Shown: piece by piece, positions 43,871 through 52,549 of the stretch
How the letters are laid out: every line of letters begins with the position of its first letter
Numbering within the stretch: the first letter of the stretch is position 1
Assembly (NCBI GenBank): GCA_963621965.1
Contig: CAVFGN010000003.1
Location: forward strand, 1-64,000
DNA: 64,000 bases
Direction of reading: 5' to 3'
DNA from: JAEELC01 sp963621965
GTDB taxonomy: Bacteria > Bacillota_I > Bacilli_A > Acholeplasmatales > Anaeroplasmataceae
The notes under the pieces: model-generated
What the model saw: the letters and a program-made list of their open reading frames with translations, nothing else
Databases searched by the model: none
What the model was told of the DNA's origin: nothing
Made by a program: the position numbers and the translations under genes

Positions 43871-46213
43871 CTATTCATTACGTTCAAATAAATCGTTAAT
43901 TTGACTAATATTCATTAAAATATCACGTTTTGTACCTTTACGTTCAGATACAACACCTAAGGATTGTAATTTTGTAATGATATTTTGAGCTCTATTAAAT
44001 CCGATATTGAAAGCTTTTTGAATGACATTTACAGAACACATTTGGTTTTCACAACACCATATACTGACATTATAAAGCATAGATGTTGATTCTTCTTCGA
44101 TGTTTGCACCTGGACCGACCCCATTTTGTTCGCTAATGTCTTTTAAGTCATCATGATTGAATAAATAATGTGGTTCAGCTTGATCATGAATGAAGTTTAC
44201 AACTGCATCTATTTCTTCATCGCGAATAAATGCACCTTGAACACGACTAGCCATATCAACTTCTTTAATTAACATATCACCGCGACCAAGTAAAGATTCA
44301 GCTCCTGATTCATCTAATATTGTAATTGAATCGACTGAACTATTAACTCTAAATGCAATACGTGTTTGAATATTTGCTTTAATTGTACCTTTAATTACAT
44401 CTACTGTAGGACGTTGTGTAGCACATAATAAGTGAATACCTGCAGCACGAGCTTTAGCTGTTAGCCTTTTAATTGAATCTTCGGCTTCTTGACCACATTG
44501 TAACATCAAATCAGCCATTTCATCGATTACAATGACAATATATGGAATTCGTTGCATTGTAGGATCTTCTTTAGCTTTCTCATTATATGAAACAATTTCA
44601 CGGGCTTTAACTGTTGTAAATAAATTATAACGACGTTCCATTTCATTAACAGCCCAGTCAAGAGCTTTACTTGACATTTTAGGATCACTAATTACTGGAG
44701 TAATTAAGTGAGGAATATCATTATAAACAGATAATTCAACAACTTTAGGGTCAATCATTAGAAATTTAACTTCGTCAGGTTTAGCCTTAAGTAAGATAGA
44801 AACAATAATTGTGTTAATACTTACAGATTTACCACTACCAGTAGAACCAGCAATTAAACCATGTGGCCATTTAGCGATATTTGTAGTAATGACATTACCA
44901 TCAATATCTTTACCAAGTGCTACATTTAACACCTTGCCATCATTAATATATTCTTCACTTAAGATATCACCGAATGCTACCGCTTTTCTAACTCTATTAG
45001 GTACTTCAATACCTACTGTTTTCTTACCAGGAATAGGCGCTTGTATACGCAAACTTGTAACACCTAGGTTCATTTGTAATGTATCTTGAATAGATAAGAT
45101 TTTCTTTACATTTGTACCTATTTCAAGACTTATTTCATAACGAGTAAATGTAGGACCTTCAACATAATGTTCAACCATACCATTAATATCAAATGATGCA
45201 AGGGTTTGATTAATGATTTCTTTTGATTCTTCAAGTCCTTCAATATCACTTTCATTCGCATTATCTGAACAAGAAATTAATGAAAGTGGAGGTAATTTAT
45301 AATCTTGATATGGATTTAAGACAATTGGTAATACTAATTCCTGAGGCTCTTCATATGATATATCTTCTTCATTTTCTTCATCTAACTCTACATTTAATTC
45401 TTTATTATTAAAATTGTAAAGATCGTTATTAGATTTATTTAAATCAACATTATTTGAAAAGCCATTTTTATTATCTATCTGTTCAAATTGTTCTTCGTGA
45501 TTATATATTTCATTTGTGTGATTTTCGTTAGAGACATTAATTAAATTGTTATAATCGTTTGAATTTTGTTCTGTTTGATTATAATTATCAGTCTTTTGTT
45601 TTCTAACAATTATAGTACTGTTTTTATGTACTTCGCCATTTCTTGAAACCATAGGACGTAGAGGAATTTCAATTTTAGTTTCTTCATGTACTTCGGGAGT
45701 GAAATCATCAAAACTAAAGCCAGTATTTATATCTTCATTGATACCTTCGTTTTCTTCAGGAACATCAGAAACATTGACATCTTCGTTAATCGAATCTTTC
45801 TTTGTATCTTCAATAAATGAGAAAGATGGATTTTTAGGTTCTGGTTTCTTTTCTGTTAAATCTTTCTTTTGAATTTTAATGTCTTCCCCATAAATTTCTC
45901 TAATACTTTCTTCGTCAACCTCATCAAATCCAGGATATTTAGTACCAAATCTTTTTATATTATATTCATCAGTAATCTTTTTTTCATTATCATTTCTAAA
46001 CGAATCATATTTGACGTCATAATCGCCTAATTCTTCACTATTGTCATCATAAGTTGGTTTATCAGCTAAGCCAGTACCCATGATAGGGGATGCAAAGACA
46101 GAAGGCTTGAACTTATCTTTCGATCTCTTTAAGCCCTCGTAAGGACTAACTATTTGAGGAATAACAAATATTTCTTCTTCTTTTTCAAATTGTTTTTTCT
46201 TCTTTTTAAACAT
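43871..46213 (-). CDS. FtsK/SpoIIIE-family DNA translocase without membrane domain (SftA-like)
   Basis: Hexameric motor that pumps chromosome ends at the septum. Residues 1-300 are hydrophilic, acidic and asparagine-rich with no membrane helix. The alpha/beta motor follows (VEGPTFTRYEI, Walker A GSTGSGKSVSIN near 456-463, Walker B VIVIDEMADLM, CATQRPTVDVI). The C-terminal gamma winged helix (from about 715) would read the strand bias toward dif and contact Xer. Lack of the four N-terminal helices resembles B. subtilis SftA. RBS GAGGAGGAG. The gene 5 bp upstream encodes a membrane protein that could supply the anchor, which is inference. Confidence 0.88.
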   Translation of the reverse strand: MFKKKKKQFEKEEEIFVIPQIVSPYEGLKRSKDKFKPSVFASPIMGTGLADKPTYDDNSEELGDYDVKYDSFRNDNEKKITDEYNIKRFGTKYPGFDEVDEESIREIYGEDIKIQKKDLTEKKPEPKNPSFSFIEDTKKDSINEDVNVSDVPEENEGINEDINTGFSFDDFTPEVHEETKIEIPLRPMVSRNGEVHKNSTIIVRKQKTDNYNQTEQNSNDYNNLINVSNENHTNEIYNHEEQFEQIDNKNGFSNNVDLNKSNNDLYNFNNKELNVELDEENEEDISYEEPQELVLPIVLNPYQDYKLPPLSLISCSDNANESDIEGLEESKEIINQTLASFDINGMVEHYVEGPTFTRYEISLEIGTNVKKILSIQDTLQMNLGVTSLRIQAPIPGKKTVGIEVPNRVRKAVAFGDILSEEYINDGKVLNVALGKDIDGNVITTNIAKWPHGLIAGSTGSGKSVSINTIIVSILLKAKPDEVKFLMIDPKVVELSVYNDIPHLITPVISDPKMSSKALDWAVNEMERRYNLFTTVKAREIVSYNEKAKEDPTMQRIPYIVIVIDEMADLMLQCGQEAEDSIKRLTAKARAAGIHLLCATQRPTVDVIKGTIKANIQTRIAFRVNSSVDSITILDESGAESLLGRGDMLIKEVDMASRVQGAFIRDEEIDAVVNFIHDQAEPHYLFNHDDLKDISEQNGVGPGANIEEESTSMLYNVSIWCCENQMCSVNVIQKAFNIGFNRAQNIITKLQSLGVVSERKGTKRDILMNISQINDLFERNE

Positions 46214-46218
46214 AATTA

Positions 46219-47148
46219 TTACTCCTCCTCAAATTCATTATTATCATCATTTATTTTCTTTTTTTTACCAAAGATATTTTTACTAAATATGTGTTTAAAA
46301 CTAAATTTTTTATGTTCTTGTCTAATTTCACTTTCAAGTAATAATTGCTCGTTTTGAGGTTCTTCAGTCTTAGTTGTATCTTCTTTAAGTTCATCATATT
46401 GACGCTTGACTTCATCCTCTAAATCACTTACAAGTAAGTCTACATTAGAATCAATTTGACCTTCTTCGTTATATATTGACTTAGAATAAATCTTATAAGT
46501 TTCTTCACCAACTACAGAAATTAAAACAATGCATAATTTCTTTGATACTATGTCCATAGCTTTATTCATTACAAATTTACGAACCCACCAAACTGGATTT
46601 ACAACATTTATAACTTTTTTAGCCGCATTTAATGCTTCATTAATTTTATATTTTTTAGTAGTTTTTATAACTTCATTTTTAGATATATCTTCTTTTACAT
46701 CATAAATACCAAGTACATAACTTACTTTGATTTTACGCAAAAAACGTAAGCCTTTATGATCTAGAATTTCATCCATTCTTTTTGATATATAAACACCTAA
46801 CATTAACAGTTCATCAACACTTATTTCACATAATGGATGTTTCGATTTAGGATAAAACTTTTTAGCAATTGCAATTACTAAATTCTTTGAAATATCATAA
46901 CCATAAGAAAAGTAATTAGTATCGCCTCTTAATTTTTCATCTTTAAATTGAATTTTCGCATCTTCAATTAATTTTAAAATATCAGATTCCGATACATCAC
47001 TCGCCTTAGTTTGTACAATAAATTTCTTTTGTTTCATTGTTGTTAAAACTAAAATCAAATAGATGAAAACTGCAAGGGTTAAGCCTATGCCGACACCAAT
47101 TAAAAAACTTATTAAGATAGAAAAATTGAATGTAAAACTTAGTATCAT
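46219..47148 (-). CDS. Membrane-anchored protein of unknown function, upstream of ftsK-like gene
   Basis: A 309-residue protein beginning MILSFTFNFS after RBS GGAGATAAG. One long or two short hydrophobic helices cover about residues 5-37, followed by a soluble mostly helical domain up to 250 and a charged Glu/Lys tail. I recognise no family. Its stop lies 5 bp before the FtsK-like start, and the two are surely co-transcribed. Together with the absence of membrane helices in the translocase, this suggests a role at the membrane or septum, but no motif proves it. Confidence 0.6.
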   Translation of the reverse strand: MILSFTFNFSILISFLIGVGIGLTLAVFIYLILVLTTMKQKKFIVQTKASDVSESDILKLIEDAKIQFKDEKLRGDTNYFSYGYDISKNLVIAIAKKFYPKSKHPLCEISVDELLMLGVYISKRMDEILDHKGLRFLRKIKVSYVLGIYDVKEDISKNEVIKTTKKYKINEALNAAKKVINVVNPVWWVRKFVMNKAMDIVSKKLCIVLISVVGEETYKIYSKSIYNEEGQIDSNVDLLVSDLEDEVKRQYDELKEDTTKTEEPQNEQLLLESEIRQEHKKFSFKHIFSKNIFGKKKKINDDNNEFEEE

Positions 47149-47295
47149 AAGCTTATCTCCTATTACTAAATAATTATACATTATTTTTAATGTTTATTAA
47201 AGTTTAGAATATATGATTTTTTTGTAATTTTTTTATTAATTTTATAGTGTTTTAATAATAATTTTGTTATAATTTTTCTAAAAGGTGAGAAATAA

Positions 47296-48105
47296 ATGAA
47301 ATTAATTGTTATTGATTTGGATAATACATTGTTAAAAAGCGATGGATCTGTTAGCGAATACTCAAAAAAATGTTTACAAAAATATGAAGAATTAGGCTAT
47401 TTAGTGGTTCTTGCAAGTCAAAAGAATTATGGTGAAATGAAGATAATTCATGACACACTTGGTCTTAAAAGTCCTATTATTTGCGAAGGTGGTAGTGAAC
47501 TTTACTACTTCAAGAGTGAGGTTGAGGATGTAGTTATGAGTATTGATATAAATGTATTACGTGATATATTTAGTGAAAACTACGATTATATTGTAAGTGC
47601 ATTCTATCATTATAAAACAAACTTATTTCTACATAAAAGAATGGATATAATTACACCATTATATGGGATAAATGCAACAACTAAAATTCATGAAAATGAT
47701 TTTTTAGATATGGAATTATTGTATCCTAATATGATTTTTACAGTGATTGATAAGAAAAACAACGAAAAATTCTTAGAAAATTTAAGAAAATATAATGACT
47801 ATATTGAATTAACCTCTCTTGGAGCTGATTTAGATTATGCACTTTATTATATAAACATTAAAAATGTAGATAAAAGTTATGCTACCATAGAAATAATGTT
47901 AAAATATAATATATCAAAAGATGATTTAATTGCCGTAGGTGATTCTATAAAGGATGTAAAGCTTCTTAAAATGCACGGAGAAACTGTATGCATGATAAAT
48001 GGAGAAAAAGAGGCTAAAGAAGCTAGCAAATATATATCAGAGTTTGATAATAATGCTGACGGAGCTGTTAAAGCTATTAACAAAATATTAAATATCAAGA
48101 TTTAA
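47296..48105 (+). CDS. Cof-type HAD-IIB phosphatase
   Basis: Cytosolic HAD phosphatase with the nucleophile motif IDLDNTLLKSDG, a IIB-type cap domain, motif III lysine (TIEIMLKYNI region) and motif IV VGDSIKDVKLL. Such enzymes dephosphorylate sugar phosphates or flavin/cofactor intermediates with loose specificity. 269 residues is typical. It is the only + strand gene in the right part of the window. RBS AAAGGTGAG; a TATAAT at 47268-47273 may be its -10. The ftsK-side operon diverges from it. Confidence 0.88.
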   Translation: MKLIVIDLDNTLLKSDGSVSEYSKKCLQKYEELGYLVVLASQKNYGEMKIIHDTLGLKSPIICEGGSELYYFKSEVEDVVMSIDINVLRDIFSENYDYIVSAFYHYKTNLFLHKRMDIITPLYGINATTKIHENDFLDMELLYPNMIFTVIDKKNNEKFLENLRKYNDYIELTSLGADLDYALYYINIKNVDKSYATIEIMLKYNISKDDLIAVGDSIKDVKLLKMHGETVCMINGEKEAKEASKYISEFDNNADGAVKAINKILNIKI

Positions 48106-48136
48106 AAAAGGCTGAACTAAAAAGTTCAGCTTTTAT
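48105..48136. terminator. Bidirectional terminator between HAD gene and MutS-like gene
   Basis: GCTGAACT (48111-48118) and AGTTCAGC (48123-48130), flanked by AAAAAAG on the left and TTTTATT on the right; serves both convergent genes. Confidence 0.85.
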
Positions 48137-49896
48137 TCATCTATTATTCCTGCTAATTTAAGTAAATAAATAGCATTTCTAGTTTGAGACACACCATCAT
48201 GAATCTTATAATCAAATTTAATCTTATCGTCTTCATAATGTTCTAAGAAGTGATAATTTTTAACACCATCAATATTACACAATTCAGGATCATGTGTAGT
48301 TACAATAGAGTAAATATTATCTTTGTTTAACTTTTCGATAGCCTTAGTTGCACCTATAATTCTATCTTTTGTATTAGTACCTTTAAATATTTCATCAACT
48401 AATACTAACATCGGTTTATTTTCTTTAGAATAATCACATATAGCTTTAATGCGTAATATCTCACCATAGAATGTAGAGATATTGTTATTAACATCATCAA
48501 CTACTTTCATCGATGTAAATAGTTTTAAAATCGGAGCTTCAAAAGAATCAGCACACACAAAGGCACCTGCTAAAAATAAAACATAGTTAGTACCAATAGA
48601 ACGCATAAATGTAGTTTTACCAGACATATTTGATCCTGTAATTATATTTCTATCCTTAAATACAAACGAGTTAGGAATACATTTAGCGTCTTCTATCAAT
48701 GGATGTTTAATATTAGTAAACTCAAACTTTGTGCTAATATCTGGTTTTGATGCAGTATCTCTTACAAGTTCTATAGTAGCTAATGATATTAGTGCCTCTA
48801 TCTCACCAATCGAATTTAGTGCTTCGTAAATCGAGTCTTTATGCTTTTTTTGCCAAACATTGTAAGCTAGTACAATGTAACTATCTATCATAAATAATCC
48901 ATTAGATAATATTTGAAACAATATATTCTTTCTTGATTCACTTATTGAAGAAATAAGATTAAAATGTTTAATTGTTTTACTTGATAAAGTTTTTACATTA
49001 CTTGTTAAGTTATTTATGTATTCGTTCTTCGTTTCGTACTTGCTTATTTCGTCTATCAATTCATCATATCCATAAAGTACCTTTTTTGCGTTAGATAAAT
49101 CATCAGACAATGAACCTGCTTCACTATTTATAAACATAGAAGCAAAGAAGCCAACAAAAACAAAAGCAATTGGTAAATAAATACTTACTAATTTGAAACT
49201 TGCAAGTATAAATAATGTAACAAGTATTAAAAAATATACTATAGATATTCCCACTTTAGCAAAACTTGGTTTATATACATTATCTAAACTCTTAAGTCCT
49301 GTTTCAATATTTTTCAATTTAATACTTGGATTGTTTTGTTTATACTCAAATGATGCGGCTACAATTTTTAGTGTAGAGTCAAAATTAGTTGCAAAATCAC
49401 TAACCGCTTCTTGTTTCTTACTTAAAGTTTCTTTATCTATTAAGTTTGCTTCAAGAGAATCTGCAAGACTTTTTTTACCATAAACAGTTTTCGCTACTGT
49501 TAAATAATTATAAAGACTAGCTTGTCCAAAAATATCAAGATCATTCTCAAAATATTGGCCTTGTACGAACTCATTATCTTCTTTTTCTTTTTTGTACTGC
49601 GAACTAAATCTAGCTAGGTAATGATTAACAGTTTCTTGCATATATCTATATTTTTTATCAATTCTTTTATATTTAGAAACAACAATAGTTAAATAAATCC
49701 ATATTGCAAAAGTAACTATTAATAAAATTGTAAAAGGAACATAATTGTTCTTTTTAGATAACATTGTAATAAGAATTACAATAAAAGCTAGAATATCAAC
49801 AATTCTTATGTTGATAAACTTATTCATAACTTTATTATTTTCTTCAATATTCTTATTAATTTCTTGTTTTTTTAAATTAAATTTATCAATTTTCAT
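48133..49896 (-). CDS. Membrane-embedded MutS-family ATPase
   Basis: A 587-residue protein with the C-terminal ATPase of the MutS family: Walker A ITGSNMSGKTTFMRSIG near residue 410, VDDVNNNISTFYGE, LVLVDEIFKGTNTKDR as Walker B, and VTTHDPEL. The mismatch-recognition and connector domains are missing. Instead, two pairs of hydrophobic helices lie at about residues 33-70 and 213-255, so it should sit in the membrane. Such membrane MutS-like proteins occur in Firmicutes and Bacteroidetes but their function is not known to me. Start overlaps recX by 11 bp without a clear ribosome-binding site. Confidence 0.8.
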   Translation of the reverse strand: MKIDKFNLKKQEINKNIEENNKVMNKFINIRIVDILAFIVILITMLSKKNNYVPFTILLIVTFAIWIYLTIVVSKYKRIDKKYRYMQETVNHYLARFSSQYKKEKEDNEFVQGQYFENDLDIFGQASLYNYLTVAKTVYGKKSLADSLEANLIDKETLSKKQEAVSDFATNFDSTLKIVAASFEYKQNNPSIKLKNIETGLKSLDNVYKPSFAKVGISIVYFLILVTLFILASFKLVSIYLPIAFVFVGFFASMFINSEAGSLSDDLSNAKKVLYGYDELIDEISKYETKNEYINNLTSNVKTLSSKTIKHFNLISSISESRKNILFQILSNGLFMIDSYIVLAYNVWQKKHKDSIYEALNSIGEIEALISLATIELVRDTASKPDISTKFEFTNIKHPLIEDAKCIPNSFVFKDRNIITGSNMSGKTTFMRSIGTNYVLFLAGAFVCADSFEAPILKLFTSMKVVDDVNNNISTFYGEILRIKAICDYSKENKPMLVLVDEIFKGTNTKDRIIGATKAIEKLNKDNIYSIVTTHDPELCNIDGVKNYHFLEHYEDDKIKFDYKIHDGVSQTRNAIYLLKLAGIIDE

Positions 49897-50491
49897 AGAG
49901 TATTTTTTCTACCTCACTATTAATAAGTTCATAAGGATATCCTCTTTGAAGTAAGAATTTCTTAAGCTTATTAATATTTTTTTCGCTTTTTTGAATATCA
50001 TTAATTCTTTTTAAAATTAATCTGTCTATTTCATTAATATATGTATTTTGATCAACATTAGACATTAAATTGCTAGAAATTTTAGAATCTATATTATTTT
50101 GATACAACTTATGTTTTATGTAATATTCACCGTAACCTTGATAAATATAATAATCAATTAATCTTTTTGAATAATTTAAATCATCTATTAATTTAATTGA
50201 TTCTAACTGCTCAATTATTTTACTAGTAGTTATTTCATCTATTCCTTTTTTTGTTAAATAAAGTTCAAGCTTATATTTTGAGCAAGAAAATCGTTCTAAA
50301 TATTTAATAGCTAATTCATATGAAAAATAATAATTAGTGTCTTCTTGTATTTTAGAAAATTGATCTGTCGAAATTTCTAAACCTTTACGTAAATAATATT
50401 TAATAATTGTATCTTCATTAGTTATAAATTTAAAGTTCTCAAAAACTAAAATATAATTCTTTTTTTCTTTTTTAATGTCTAAAATTTTCAT
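49886..50491 (-). CDS. recX: RecX family regulator
   Basis: RecX proteins bind RecA filaments and tune recombination. The 201-residue protein has the tandem three-helix repeat pattern with RFSCSKYELELYLTKKG-like first repeat (KYKLELYLTKKGI) and RLIDYYIYQGYGEYYIKHKLYQ as the second. Start overlaps the yitT stop by one base (TAATG) with GGAGATT upstream. recA is not in this window. Stop codon is TGA. Confidence 0.82.
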   Translation of the reverse strand: MKILDIKKEKKNYILVFENFKFITNEDTIIKYYLRKGLEISTDQFSKIQEDTNYYFSYELAIKYLERFSCSKYKLELYLTKKGIDEITTSKIIEQLESIKLIDDLNYSKRLIDYYIYQGYGEYYIKHKLYQNNIDSKISSNLMSNVDQNTYINEIDRLILKRINDIQKSEKNINKLKKFLLQRGYPYELINSEVEKILYEN

Positions 50492-51414
50492 TAAATATAA
50501 TCTCCTACTATTTCCTTTGTTTCACTAAAGAAAGTGAAAGCTTTAGGATCAAGGGTTTTAAGCGCATCACGTAAAATATAACATTGTCTTTTTTCAATTG
50601 TACAAACAATCATTTTGTGTCCTAAGTTAGTATAACCACCAACACAATCTAAAATAGTTAATCCTCTATCAAAGTTTTTAAATATATAATCTTTTATAGG
50701 TTCAACATCATCTGTAATAATAAAGGCAGTTCTTCTCTTTCTTGCGTTAAGTGCAAGCACATCACAAACATATCCTGTTAAAAATACGGTTATGCAGCCA
50801 TATACAACCATTTCAACATTATATATGTGACTTTGAGTAATTTGAGTATCATTTAATTGGTATAAATTTAATACAAAGAATCCTGAAATTAATACGACAA
50901 ACCAATCAGTTAAATACATTGATTTAGAGTATGGAATATGTAGACGTTGTTGTAATATTTTTTGTAAAATATCCATACCACCTGTTGAGGAGTTAGCACG
51001 TAAGCATATACCAATACCAAAAGCTGAAATTAAACCACCGACAATAGTTGTTATAATATACCAATTAGACACAGGAATTATTTGTAAAAAGTAATCAGAT
51101 TTACAATTCAGCAAAGAAAACATCATATTAAACGTTGGATCTAAAATACAAGCTAAAATTGTTTTTAAAAAGAAATCTTTACCAACAAACACAAATGCAC
51201 AAACAAGTAATATAGCTTGAGCTATATACATAAATATATAATCTTTATACCATGACATTTTAGCTAATGGACTGTTATTAAAGATAATTGTAATACCTGA
51301 AACACCACCACAAACCAAATTAGCAGGTTTAAAAAAGAAATAATACCCAAATGACATTAAAAATACGCCAATTGTAACGCATATTAAGTCTTTTATAATT
51401 GTTTTTTTAGACAT
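50491..51414 (-). CDS. YitT family membrane protein
   Basis: A 307-residue protein with about six hydrophobic helices (DUF161), containing GVSGITIIFN, SSTGGMDILQKIL and LTDWFVVLISG, which are typical of YitT. It ends with a soluble DUF2179 domain of about 90 residues (IITDDVEPIKDYIFKNFDRG onward). Function unknown. Start is placed at MSKKTIIKD, which overlaps the prfB stop; a GTG nine bases upstream is in frame but has no better context. Confidence 0.87.
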   Translation of the reverse strand: MSKKTIIKDLICVTIGVFLMSFGYYFFFKPANLVCGGVSGITIIFNNSPLAKMSWYKDYIFMYIAQAILLVCAFVFVGKDFFLKTILACILDPTFNMMFSLLNCKSDYFLQIIPVSNWYIITTIVGGLISAFGIGICLRANSSTGGMDILQKILQQRLHIPYSKSMYLTDWFVVLISGFFVLNLYQLNDTQITQSHIYNVEMVVYGCITVFLTGYVCDVLALNARKRRTAFIITDDVEPIKDYIFKNFDRGLTILDCVGGYTNLGHKMIVCTIEKRQCYILRDALKTLDPKAFTFFSETKEIVGDYI

Positions 51415-52510
51415 GTTTTTCACTCGCTTTCATAACTAAATATTGTCTTATGAAATTATCTATTTCACCATTCATTACATCATTTACAAAACTTGTTTCA
51501 TAATTAGTTCTATGATCTTTTACCATCGTATATGGTGTAAATACATATGACCTAATTTGAGAACCAAAGCCGTTTTGTAATTGTTCACCTTTAATTTCTT
51601 TAAGATTGAGTTCTTGTTTCAAAAGTTCAATTTCAAGTAATTTAGATTTTAAAACTGTCATCGCACTTTCTTTATTACGTAACTGACTACGTTCATTTTG
51701 ACAAGTTACAACGATGTTTAGTGGTAAATATGTAATACGAACAGCTGAATATGTTGTATTTACGCCTTGTCCTCCATGACCTGAAGATAAATAAGTATCA
51801 ATTCTTATATCTTCATCTTTTATGACGATATCTAAATCGTTTTTGATTATGGGCGCAATATCAACTGAAGCAAATGTTGTGTGACGTCTTTTGTTTGAAT
51901 CAAAAGGAGAAATTCGAACTAGTCTATGAACTCCTCTTTCTGATTTAAGCAAGCCATATGCATTTTTTCCTTTAAATTCAGCAGATATACTCTTAATACC
52001 AACCTCACCTGCTTCATAAGATAGTATATTAATTTTTAAATTATGTTTTTTAGCGAAACTTTGATACATTTTAAACAACATATCAGCCCAGTCTAACGCT
52101 TCTGTTCCTCCTTGACCTGGATGGATATCTAAAATGACATTTGAATCATCATATTCTCCGTCCAATAATATAGTAGTTTCAAAATCTGAAATTTTACTAT
52201 CAAGTTCAAGAATTTTTTCCTCAATTTCAGTATCTAGTCCCTCAATTTCACCAGATAATTCGATTAATTCGAGGATTTCTGTATTTAAATTCACGAGATC
52301 ATTATAAGAATTTAACAAATTCTTCTTTGAATTTGACTCTCCAATAATTTTTTCTGCCTCTTTAGAATTATTCCATAAATTAGGATCATTTATTTTTTCT
52401 TCAAGTAGTTTTACTTCAGTTACTAAAGACTCATAATTTATACTAATTTTTAATTCAGATAACTTATTTTTAAATGTATCTAAATATTTATTAATTAAAA
52501 ATTGTTCCAT
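51407..52510 (-). CDS. prfB: Peptide chain release factor 2, no programmed frameshift
   Basis: Terminates translation at UGA and UAA. The stop-codon reading motif SPF (RISPFDSNKRRHTTF) and the catalytic GGQ (SSGHGGQGVNTT) are intact. The 367 residues include the N-terminal 25 or so that normally precede the +1 frameshift site, and the frame is open throughout, so autoregulatory frameshifting is absent. RBS AGGTGAGGAT. Its presence, together with TGA stop codons in hemW, rbgA and recX, establishes the standard bacterial code. Follows secA as in B. subtilis. Confidence 0.95.
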   Translation of the reverse strand: MEQFLINKYLDTFKNKLSELKISINYESLVTEVKLLEEKINDPNLWNNSKEAEKIIGESNSKKNLLNSYNDLVNLNTEILELIELSGEIEGLDTEIEEKILELDSKISDFETTILLDGEYDDSNVILDIHPGQGGTEALDWADMLFKMYQSFAKKHNLKINILSYEAGEVGIKSISAEFKGKNAYGLLKSERGVHRLVRISPFDSNKRRHTTFASVDIAPIIKNDLDIVIKDEDIRIDTYLSSGHGGQGVNTTYSAVRITYLPLNIVVTCQNERSQLRNKESAMTVLKSKLLEIELLKQELNLKEIKGEQLQNGFGSQIRSYVFTPYTMVKDHRTNYETSFVNDVMNGEIDNFIRQYLVMKASEKHV

Positions 52511-52522
52511 ATCCTCACCTTT

Positions 52523-52546
52523 TAAAAAAAGGCTTTTACAAGCCTT
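52523..52546 (-). terminator. Terminator between secA and prfB
   Basis: AAGGCTT (52529-52535) pairs with AAGCCTT (52540-52546); on the minus strand TTTTTTT follows, directly before the prfB ribosome-binding site. Partial read-through is likely if prfB has no promoter of its own. Confidence 0.7.
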
Positions 52547-52549
52547 AAA

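Noticed and set aside
43871..46213. Truncated membrane-type FtsK
   Set aside because: The gene has its own strong GAGGAGGAG site and a long hydrophilic N-terminal region, and the upstream frame encodes another protein, so the absence of helices is not due to a broken 5' end.
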